A stretch of 64,000 nt of DNA from Devosia submarina (lineage in GTDB: Bacteria > Pseudomonadota > Alphaproteobacteria > Rhizobiales > Devosiaceae), in assembly GCF_003056345.1 (NCBI RefSeq), contig NZ_PYWB01000004.1:267446-331445 (forward strand), read 5' to 3'. Of this stretch, positions 49,760-57,296 are shown one piece after another. Each line of letters opens with the position of its first letter. Within the stretch, counting starts at the first letter, position 1. The notes under the pieces were generated by a model, which had not been told where the DNA came from, searched no databases, and saw nothing but the letters and a program-made list of their open reading frames with translations. Both the position numbers and the translations under genes were made by a program.

Positions 49760-50689
49760 ATGCGATGTCCGCTTGCGGCAGTGCTCGTGTTTCTCGCTCT
49801 ATCTGGTGGAGCGAACGCACAGGTATTCGAGTACCAAGGGTGGGTGGGCTACGAGGTTGAGGACGACCCCGATTTCGGGTGTCGAATGTCGAAGGGCGCG
49901 GGAGGAGACCTTCATCTCGTCGCGTACGGTAATGGACAAGAAGGGTTCGGCATTGGTGTTGTGAAAGGTTCGTGGGACCTATCTGCAAGCCGACCAATAT
50001 ACGGCTCCCTTACCTTCGACCGCGTTCATACGCACATGTTGGAAGGCCGGGTTGAGAACTCAAAGCTTGTTATGTTCGAGTCGCATGGTGAGGAAGGAGG
50101 TCTGGCCGCTCCATTTGCAGGATCGGGTAGTATCGAAATCTCATTAGAGGGTATCCGCCTGAAGGCGGAGCTTGATGGCTCGAGTCGCGCGCTGACGATG
50201 CTCTACCAATGCGCTGATCAATACGCGAAGCGAAGCTACAGCCTCAGCGATGTATCCGCGGGACTTTCGACCGAGGAAATTTACATCTCGAGCAAAGGCC
50301 CCTCTGCAAGCATTGTAGAACTGAACGGAGTGGGTACTGACAATGCGACGCTTCAGGCCCGCGTGTCTGATGTTGGAGCGCGAGAATACTGCGAGCGTGA
50401 TCCAGGCGGCATGACCACTGCCTATGGTGGCTCGCTTACGCTTGAGCAATGTGTCCAGCAGACTATCAACGCCGACTTCGCAGCGAACCTTTTTGCTTCT
50501 GCCGATTGCTCCCGCGGTCTTCTGAAAGACGCCTCCGGTCGAACGCTGCAATACGTTGGGAAAGATGAGTTTGGGACGGCTCGATGGTTTGACCTAGATG
50601 CACGCGAAGAGATTGGGAGCTGCGGTGCGTGTAACGACGCCGCATCAACCTCCCAATTCGAAGCGATGTGCCCGCTCTTTGATCGTTAG
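49760..50689 (+). CDS. Secreted protein of unknown function
   Basis: A 309-residue protein with signal peptide MRCPLAAVLVFLALSGGANA. The mature protein has a beta-rich N-terminal region (YQGWVGYEVEDDPDFGCRM, FGIGVVKGSWDLSASRPIYG) and a cysteine-rich C-terminus (CERDPGGMTTAYGG, QCVQQTINADF, DCSRGLLKDASG, GSCGACND), so periplasmic disulphides are likely. No family recognised. Confidence 0.65.
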   Translation: MRCPLAAVLVFLALSGGANAQVFEYQGWVGYEVEDDPDFGCRMSKGAGGDLHLVAYGNGQEGFGIGVVKGSWDLSASRPIYGSLTFDRVHTHMLEGRVENSKLVMFESHGEEGGLAAPFAGSGSIEISLEGIRLKAELDGSSRALTMLYQCADQYAKRSYSLSDVSAGLSTEEIYISSKGPSASIVELNGVGTDNATLQARVSDVGAREYCERDPGGMTTAYGGSLTLEQCVQQTINADFAANLFASADCSRGLLKDASGRTLQYVGKDEFGTARWFDLDAREEIGSCGACNDAASTSQFEAMCPLFDR

Positions 50690-50800
50690 TTTTCGAAAGC
50701 AGGGAGAGCCACATAGGGCACGGTGGCTTTGAATAGTACCGAAAATTTCGCGGTACTAGCCTTTGATTCGACGTGATTGAACGTAAAGGAGAGCTTCAAG

Positions 50801-51295
50801 ATGAAGCCACTCTTGCAAGTCGTCTGCTCAGGCGTTTCAATATTTATGTTTGCCATAACAAACACTGGGCAATCGTTAGCCGCTACCGAAGCTTGGAGCA
50901 GCGGCGGCAATAGGGGCATTAGCGAGTATGGCATAAGCACACTTGAGGGTGACACCTTCGCCATAGTGAATGCGGTGGGCGCAGAGCTTAGCGACGAACC
51001 GCCATGCTGGATTTCAGTTTCGTCGCCGCACCTTGAAGAGACGGGCGTTACGGAGATGAACGTTCTACTCGATGGCGAAACGTACCCATTTGTACTGGAG
51101 GGAAGCGACGCTAGGGACCCCTCGCTCGATGGCTTCAACCTACTGATGCGTCTCGTTTCAAGTCTCAGGAATACAGATGAACGAACGTTCGCCGCTATGT
51201 TCCCTCGATCGCAAATAGAAATTACATTCTCAACACGTAATGCTCGAGGTACTTTAGAGGATGCTTTAGAGGGTTGCGACGGCTCTTCTGAGTGA
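50801..51295 (+). CDS. Secreted protein of unknown function
   Basis: A 164-residue protein with signal peptide MKPLLQVVCSGVSIFMFAITNTGQSLA. The start at 50801 follows AAGGAGAG; the ORF reads back to a TTG at 50777. The mature part contains AIVNAVGAELSDEPPCWISV and LLDGETYPFVLEGSDARD. WSSGGNRGISEYGISTLEGD looks like the WSGESNESGGIVSYGY segment of the 49148-49654 protein, hinting at homology. Confidence 0.65.
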   Translation: MKPLLQVVCSGVSIFMFAITNTGQSLAATEAWSSGGNRGISEYGISTLEGDTFAIVNAVGAELSDEPPCWISVSSPHLEETGVTEMNVLLDGETYPFVLEGSDARDPSLDGFNLLMRLVSSLRNTDERTFAAMFPRSQIEITFSTRNARGTLEDALEGCDGSSE

Positions 51296-51352
51296 AAAGC
51301 TGGCCTCAGGTAGTCATCTATCTGACAGAAGAATTGCGAGGAGCGTTGCTAG

Positions 51353-51829
51353 GTGAGCGGATCTGACAGTGGGGGCCTAATAGTAGTCCTCCTATATCTC
51401 GTGGGCTATGGGCTGCTAATCGCCTTATACTTCCTCCCCGCTATCATCGCTTTCAGGCGATCGCACACGTACAAGTGGGTCATATTCGCACTAACATTAG
51501 CAGGTGGCTGGACCGGCCTCTGCTGGGTGGCAGCTTTGGTGTGGGCAGTGTTTCCCAGCGACAAAAGCTGGGCCGACCCATTGGCGGGCAATCCAACAGG
51601 ACTTGGTCGCCGCAACGCTGGCGACACATGGGGAGCGGTGCAGGTTGGGATATCGCGAGGAGCGGCGTCGGAACGGCGAGAGCCCCAACTTTTTCCCGAT
51701 CACGAGTCAAGGGTTAAGGGATCAGACAACGTAGTGGATGCCTTGGAACGGCTACAAGAACTTCGTGCCAGAGGGGTCTTAACTGAGGAAGAGTTCGTCG
51801 CGCAGAAGAGCCGCATCCTAAGAACTTAA
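51353..51829 (+). CDS. Superinfection-immunity-like membrane protein with SHOCT domain
   Basis: A 158-residue protein starting with GTG. Two membrane helices (about 7-36 and 44-66) with IALYFLPAIIAFRRSHTYKW and GGWTGLCWVAALVWAVF match the superinfection immunity protein family, named after phage T4 Imm. A polar linker leads to a C-terminal SHOCT motif (DNVVDALERLQELRARGVLTEEEFVAQKSRIL). Imm blocks DNA injection by related phages; bacterial homologues are widespread and mostly untested. Here it lies next to defence-like genes. Confidence 0.75.
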   Translation: MSGSDSGGLIVVLLYLVGYGLLIALYFLPAIIAFRRSHTYKWVIFALTLAGGWTGLCWVAALVWAVFPSDKSWADPLAGNPTGLGRRNAGDTWGAVQVGISRGAASERREPQLFPDHESRVKGSDNVVDALERLQELRARGVLTEEEFVAQKSRILRT

Positions 51830-52133
51830 CCCTCAGAACGGTGCGCAACCGCGTTACTTTGGTCTGAGAAGATGTTTTATGGCTACGAACTTTGCCGAAG
51901 GAACGAACTGACGCTGCTGCGTAGCGCCATTGTAGGACATGTTTCTCTCTTGGTGTGCTCGGAAAGTGCTGGCGCGAAACTGCCATGCTCAGCCGGAGCC
52001 AAGGCTAGCTACTGTTAGTTTCGCTTAGTTCATAAAGGGGTTTTGAATGCTTAGAAGATTGCTCTTGTTCGTTTTTGCGATGCTATGACATATTCTCCGA
52101 TGCGGCATACAAAGCACTGATCGTTTGACTCGC
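51830..52133. other. Gap with no feature seen
   Basis: About 300 bases between convergent genes. No ORF with motifs, no clear terminator. Confidence 0.4.
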
Positions 52134-52793
52134 TTAGACCTGCAAAAAACGCTCATCACCACTCGCCCAACCAAGCATCAACCTCATGCCGTCCGATAAT
52201 TGCACAGCGCACGGCACATCCGGTTCAGCCTTCCCGCCTATCGCTGCGACAAACTGCGCAAAATCACCAAACCATAAGCGCGTTGGTGAGAACGAATGAA
52301 CCACCATTGCTGCTCGGTCAGTCTTGAACCTCCGGGCTTCGATGATGGCTGATGCCGTTCGATGTAATAGTTGGTAACGCAGGTGGCCGACCGTTGCGCT
52401 GTTTAGCCCCAGCATGGTGCACAGGTAGTCTGGGCGCTCCAGTTTTCCATCTGAAGCATCAACGAGCCATTCTGAGACAAGTTTGTCGAAGCTTTCGTTC
52501 ACCTTGCCTTCGATGGTAGCTGCCACGGTCTCTCTGCCGACGCTGATCAAGGCGAAAAGGTCGCTTTGGCTTTCACGCCCTCGCGGCAGCGGGACCTTGT
52601 GCTCGGGAATGGCTATGAGCAACTCTGCCCGTTCTCCGAAGAGACGTTTGATCTCGGGCGGTAGACCGGCAGCAGCTTCCCAGCAATGTGCGAGTGTTCG
52701 TGCTGAGTAGCCGGTGCGCCAGTGCTTGACCGGGTCAGCGAGCAATAACTGCCAATCACCCGCGCCACGGCTTGGCAGATAAATTGATGTCAT
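52134..52793 (-). CDS. DUF6946-like protein, possible PD-(D/E)XK nuclease
   Basis: A 219-residue protein. The N-terminus (IYLPSRGAGDWQLLLADPVKHWRTGYSARTLAHCWEAA) matches what I recall of DUF6946. The segment QSDLFALISVGRETVAATIEGKVNE has the D-x(n)-E-x-K arrangement of a PD-(D/E)XK nuclease core. A later part (LLHRTASAIIEARRFKTDRAAMVVHSF) continues the fold. The gene overlaps the EVE/HNH gene upstream by four bases, so the two are coupled. A nuclease role is inferred. Confidence 0.6.
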   Translation of the reverse strand: MTSIYLPSRGAGDWQLLLADPVKHWRTGYSARTLAHCWEAAAGLPPEIKRLFGERAELLIAIPEHKVPLPRGRESQSDLFALISVGRETVAATIEGKVNESFDKLVSEWLVDASDGKLERPDYLCTMLGLNSATVGHLRYQLLHRTASAIIEARRFKTDRAAMVVHSFSPTRLWFGDFAQFVAAIGGKAEPDVPCAVQLSDGMRLMLGWASGDERFLQV

Positions 52794-53695
52794 TGCTGAT
52801 GCTCATTGCTTATGCGGAACTGCTGATACCGGCGATCTAACAACACCTGACTTGCATGAACGGCGATGCGTTTTCCTGCAAGCCCTTCATACAAGGTTCC
52901 TTGTAACACTGAGGAAATCTCCACCTCGAACGTTGTTGGGTTTATTGCCAGTAGCTGGGCATCGAAGAGCAAATGAATGTCAGCTCTCATCAACAAGCCA
53001 TTGCCAAAGAAGCGGTGAAGTGGCGGATGTTCCACAATAGGTATGATATGTGCTGCATGTAGTACCGCTTCGGGTGCAGGCCCGGTCACGCAGCAGTTTA
53101 GGCCGTATGATGCTATGAGACTGCGACGGAAAGGCCGCTGAGCAGTTCGTGACAACACCTGCCCAACGCGGGTTTTGAATGCGTTTCTGATTTCCTGCTC
53201 GTACTGCTCAAGCTGAGCACGGGTGTCTGCAGCCTGCGCCCTCAAAACTGTCTCTTCAAACACCTTGGAAAGCGCATCATCGACGTACAGTAATTGCACA
53301 AGACGGAATTTATGAAGGGAGCGCATCGGCTCCGGGGCAGAGTCATTCAATAGCCCGCCACCGACTAGGGCTGCTGTAAGCCGAACTGAACGCAGCATCA
53401 GCTTCAGCGAAGGCTTACTGGTCTCAATCCGTTCTTCAACTGAGGAAATGATCCCGCAACCGGCGTAACCGTTACCCCGCTGTGCAACGTTGCGACTTTC
53501 TTGATTAACCCAGATGTGGACGACGTTGCCTATCTCAGGAGAAGGAACCTGAGACTTGGTGCCGACAAGCCCTTTCGGCTGAGGAACGTTAAAGGGCGCT
53601 GTTTCCCAATCTGTGGCCACCGTAGGATGGGCAATGCCGTGAGGACAGTTGTCAGCATTAGCTTTTAGGATGAAGTTCACCAGAAAATCTTTCAA
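52790..53695 (-). CDS. HNH endonuclease with EVE/PUA-like N-terminus
   Basis: A 301-residue protein. The C-terminal HNH_2-type nuclease is clear: LIASYGLNCCVTGPAPEAVLHAAHIIPIVEHPP, then FGNGLLMRADIHLLFDAQLLAIN, with the catalytic His pairs. The N-terminal part has GNVVHIWVNQESRNVAQRGNGYAGCGIIS, which resembles an EVE/PUA-like base reader. A central helical segment (ETVLRAQAADTRAQLEQYEQEI) links them. Readers fused to HNH nucleases act as modification-dependent restriction enzymes; that role here is inferred. It overlaps the DUF6946-like gene by four bases. Confidence 0.75.
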   Translation of the reverse strand: MKDFLVNFILKANADNCPHGIAHPTVATDWETAPFNVPQPKGLVGTKSQVPSPEIGNVVHIWVNQESRNVAQRGNGYAGCGIISSVEERIETSKPSLKLMLRSVRLTAALVGGGLLNDSAPEPMRSLHKFRLVQLLYVDDALSKVFEETVLRAQAADTRAQLEQYEQEIRNAFKTRVGQVLSRTAQRPFRRSLIASYGLNCCVTGPAPEAVLHAAHIIPIVEHPPLHRFFGNGLLMRADIHLLFDAQLLAINPTTFEVEISSVLQGTLYEGLAGKRIAVHASQVLLDRRYQQFRISNEHQQ

Positions 53696-53729
53696 CCACC
53701 AATGTCATGCGATGCGTGAGGGAGCAAAG

Positions 53730-54326
53730 ATGGCTTCTTATTCTGTGAAGGCACAGCCCTTTTTGGATGTGATCGCCTTTAATGTGTTTGCACATCAGCA
53801 TGTCAGGGATTGGCTTATCTCAGGAACTCCAGCGGCCTATGCCTTCACTGGAAGTACTGTTCTCATAGATGAGCAGCGGTTGGTCAGATGGCACGCCCGC
53901 CCTACAAAACAGCCGTTTTGGGCCAACTATTTCTGTGGACTGGATAGTAGGTGCACCTGCCGGATTGCCGGGAGCAAATCGCTCGAAAGCGACGCAGTCT
54001 TTTTCTTCCGCAATCAGGGGGGATCCACTCTCGCAGTCCACGTGGAGTTTAAACATGCTGGAGAGGCTTTCCGCTACGGGCAGCCCGAGGGCTACCCCCT
54101 GCGGGCGGCTTGTTTTGCTAAAACATACGACGAACGGAAAGCCGTGAATCCGCATGACGCTTGGACAACGGTGCTCTTTTGCGGCGCTGAGACTATCGAA
54201 GATCCGCGGCTTGTCTATTTTGATCGTGTGATCCTGCACGAGCAGGCACGCGCAATGATGGATCAATACCCAGACCTCCCGTCAGTCAGAGGTGGATTGG
54301 CGCTTCAACTCGGTTCGTTGCGCTAG
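53730..54326 (+). CDS. Hypothetical protein with PD-(D/E)XK-like motif
   Basis: A 198-residue protein. The motif SLESDAVFFFRNQGGSTLAVHVEFKHAGE has D-x(n)-E-x-K spacing of the PD-(D/E)XK nuclease core, and later AWTTVLFCGAETIEDPRL completes a mixed alpha/beta fold. It is divergent from the HNH gene with a 34-base gap. I chose the ATG at 53730 after GGAG, since the upstream part of the ORF overlaps the HNH start. The family is unknown and the nuclease call is tentative. Confidence 0.55.
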   Translation: MASYSVKAQPFLDVIAFNVFAHQHVRDWLISGTPAAYAFTGSTVLIDEQRLVRWHARPTKQPFWANYFCGLDSRCTCRIAGSKSLESDAVFFFRNQGGSTLAVHVEFKHAGEAFRYGQPEGYPLRAACFAKTYDERKAVNPHDAWTTVLFCGAETIEDPRLVYFDRVILHEQARAMMDQYPDLPSVRGGLALQLGSLR

Positions 54327-54518
54327 GTGCAGCTAACGCAAGCGTCCGGTACGGGACGCACCGGATCGGCTTAGTCCAGCATGAAAAATTGCGTTAGCGT
54401 GGTGCGCGTACCATGGTAGCTGCATGGACTTGAGGTGGGGATGGCGAGTGGCGGAAACCAAGGCGTCACCCCGGTGCACATGGTAGGTCGGCGAGTCGCT
54501 TAGAGTGAAAGGAAGTAA

Positions 54519-57296
54519 ATGAACGCTGTCGAAATCGAAGAGGCCATCTCCACGCTGGCTGAACAGCCGTTCGATGCCGCTGAGTTCCCGTTCGCCTTCC
54601 TGCAAGCCTTTGGTGCCAAGGACACCACCTTGCGCAAGCTGCGCAAGGGCGAGTCGAACAGGTCGGATGTCGGCGGTGTACTACAGCGCGACAACATTCA
54701 CATAGCTGTCGCCGCGCCGGGTGCAGTGACCCAAACGCGGGCTGCGCTAAGGGCGAGCGCCGCGACTGGGCGCTGGAAAGCCAAGTTCATACTGGCGACC
54801 GATGGCGACACATTTGAGGCAGAGGAACTAGGCTCCGGCGAAACCGTCGCCTGCGCTTACGCCGACTTCCCGAACCATTTTGGTTTTTTTCTGCCGCTCG
54901 CTGGTATCACCACGGTAAAACAGGTGCGGGACAGTTCGTTCGATATCCGCGCCACCAGCCGCCTGAACAAACTGTACGTCGAACTGCTGAAAGATAATCC
55001 TGAATGGGGCACGGCCGAGCGCCGCCCGGACATGAACCACTTCATGGCCCGGTTGATCTTCTGCTTTTTTGCGGAGGATACCGACATCTTCAACGGCACC
55101 GGCTTGTTCACCACCACAGTTGACCAGATGAGCGCGCGCGACTCGTCCAACACGCATGAGGTGATCGGTGAGATTTTCCGTGCCATGGACACTGCCATTG
55201 CAGCGCGGAAAGAGGCGATGCTGCCGCGCTGGGCTGACACATTCCCGTATGTGAATGGTGGGCTGTTCGGGGGCAGACCCGACGTGCCGCGCTTCAGTCG
55301 GATCGCCCGAACCTATTTACTCCACATCGGCGGCCTCGAATGGCGGAAGATCAACCCCGACATCTTCGGGTCGATGATCCAAGCCGTGGCCGACGATGAA
55401 GAACGCGGCGCGCTTGGAATGCACTACACGAGCGTTCCCAACATCCTGAAGGTGCTCAATCCGCTGTTTCTGGATGATCTGCGGCAACATCTCGAAGAAG
55501 CAGGCGGCAACAGCCGCAAGCTCCTTAACCTGCGCAATCGCATCGCGCGCATTAGGGTGTTCGACCCGGCCTGTGGCAGCGGCAATTTTCTTGTTATTGC
55601 CTACAAGGAAATGCGGGCCTTCGAGGCGATCATCAATGAGCGTCGTAGTGAGGAAGGGAGAAAGTCGGATATTCCGCTAACCAACTTTCGGGGGATTGAG
55701 CTACGCGACTTCCCTGCTGAGATCGCCCGACTGGCGCTGATTATCGCAGAATTTCAATGCGATGTGCTCTATCGTGGGCAGAAAGATGCCCTGCAGGACT
55801 TCCTGCCGCTTGTTGCACAAAATTGGATTACCTGCGGGAACGCGCTCCGGCTCGACTGGTTGAGCATCTGCCCGCCGACCGGGACCGGCGTGAAGCATAG
55901 GGCCGACGACCTGTTTCATACGCCGCTGAATCAGGCGCAGATCGACTTTGAGAACGAAGGTGGGGAGACATATATCTGTGGGAATCCGCCCTATCTCGGA
56001 AGTCGGGCGCAGACGCCGGCCCAGAAGGACGACTTGATAGCAATTTTTGGTAAGTCTGCCGAAGGTATTGGCGTTTTAGACTATGTTGCCGGATGGTTCA
56101 TGAAGGCAGCGGACTACGGAACTCACACCAACGCTGCGGCAGCCTTCGTTTCCACAAACTCCATTTGTCAGGGTCAGCAAGTTCCTATCCTTTGGCCCCT
56201 CATTTTGGGGACGGGCCACGAAATTGTTTTTGCGCATACTTCTTTCAAATGGGCCAACCTCGCCAGCCATAACGCAGGCGTCATTGTCGTCGTGATTGGT
56301 ATATCAAGGCAGCTCTTGCGATCGAAACAGATATACTCATCGTCAACGGCAGGTGAGGCACTTGCCAGCGAAGTAGCTAACATCAATGCGTATCTCGCAC
56401 CATCGAAAGATGTATTTGTCGTGGCTCGTGGAAGCCACGTCTCTGGTCTTGAAGCCTTAGATCGTGGCAGTGCGCCAACCGATGGTGGGTCTTTCTTTTT
56501 TGACCAGCGGGCGTACGAGGCTGCTGTCGCGCAGCATCCTGAAGTTCGATCTATTTTCCATAGAGCAATCGGCGGTGCCGACTTCATACGCGGCAATACG
56601 CGATGGATTGTGAAGGCGACGCGCGAAACATTAAACGACGATAAAGTTGCTATCTTTTGCGCACCTATACTGGATAGAGTTTCGCAATTCCGGTTTTCAA
56701 GTAAAAAGAAAGCTACGCAGCAGTTCGCAAACCGTCCATCTGAATTTCCTGAAGACCGCCACTTCAGAGGTAAAAAGTTGTTTGTCCCACAGGTGATGTC
56801 CGAGGCACGAGACTACATAACTTGCGGATTGTTGGCCGAAGATGACCTTGTGCTTGCTCCACATTTTCAAGCGCCCGCTCAAGAGTTATATACCCTTGCA
56901 CTCATTTCATCTCGATTGCACACAGCATGGGTGGAGGCTGTCTGCGGCAAGTTGAAAACAGATATTCGCTATTCCAACACGCTCGGCTGGAACACCTTCC
57001 CAGTTCCCACGCTCACAGAGAAGAACAAGGCTGATCTAGCGCGTTGCGCCGAGGAAATCCTGTTGGCGCGGGAAGCGCATTTCCCCGCGACGATTGCCGA
57101 TCTGTATGAACCGGACAACATGCCCGCTGACCTGCGGGAGGCGCATGAGCGAAACGACGAAGTGCTTGAGCGCATCTACATTGGGCGGCGGTTCCGCAAC
57201 GATACCGAACGGCTGGAGAAGCTGTTCGACCTTTACACTAAGATGACCACGTCGGCCGGAACGACGAAGAAGCGCAAGACGGGGGCAGCAACATGA
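54519..57296 (+). CDS. MmeI-like adenine DNA methyltransferase without N-terminal nuclease motif
   Basis: A 925-residue DNA methyltransferase of MmeI-like layout. Residues 150-250 match the helical spacer (MNHFMARLIFCFFAEDTDIF, PYVNGGLFGG); the SAM motif FDPACGSGNFL lies at 348-358 and the N6-adenine catalytic motif GNPPYLGS at 488-495; a target-recognition region and LARCAEEILLAREAHFPATIADLY-type C-terminus follow. In MmeI a D-ExK nuclease comes first; here the N-terminal region (about 1-130) is present but I see no ExK, so cleavage would need partners. Its stop overlaps the helicase start (ATGA). The gene uses mixed codons and is likely acquired. Confidence 0.85.
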   Translation: MNAVEIEEAISTLAEQPFDAAEFPFAFLQAFGAKDTTLRKLRKGESNRSDVGGVLQRDNIHIAVAAPGAVTQTRAALRASAATGRWKAKFILATDGDTFEAEELGSGETVACAYADFPNHFGFFLPLAGITTVKQVRDSSFDIRATSRLNKLYVELLKDNPEWGTAERRPDMNHFMARLIFCFFAEDTDIFNGTGLFTTTVDQMSARDSSNTHEVIGEIFRAMDTAIAARKEAMLPRWADTFPYVNGGLFGGRPDVPRFSRIARTYLLHIGGLEWRKINPDIFGSMIQAVADDEERGALGMHYTSVPNILKVLNPLFLDDLRQHLEEAGGNSRKLLNLRNRIARIRVFDPACGSGNFLVIAYKEMRAFEAIINERRSEEGRKSDIPLTNFRGIELRDFPAEIARLALIIAEFQCDVLYRGQKDALQDFLPLVAQNWITCGNALRLDWLSICPPTGTGVKHRADDLFHTPLNQAQIDFENEGGETYICGNPPYLGSRAQTPAQKDDLIAIFGKSAEGIGVLDYVAGWFMKAADYGTHTNAAAAFVSTNSICQGQQVPILWPLILGTGHEIVFAHTSFKWANLASHNAGVIVVVIGISRQLLRSKQIYSSSTAGEALASEVANINAYLAPSKDVFVVARGSHVSGLEALDRGSAPTDGGSFFFDQRAYEAAVAQHPEVRSIFHRAIGGADFIRGNTRWIVKATRETLNDDKVAIFCAPILDRVSQFRFSSKKKATQQFANRPSEFPEDRHFRGKKLFVPQVMSEARDYITCGLLAEDDLVLAPHFQAPAQELYTLALISSRLHTAWVEAVCGKLKTDIRYSNTLGWNTFPVPTLTEKNKADLARCAEEILLAREAHFPATIADLYEPDNMPADLREAHERNDEVLERIYIGRRFRNDTERLEKLFDLYTKMTTSAGTTKKRKTGAAT

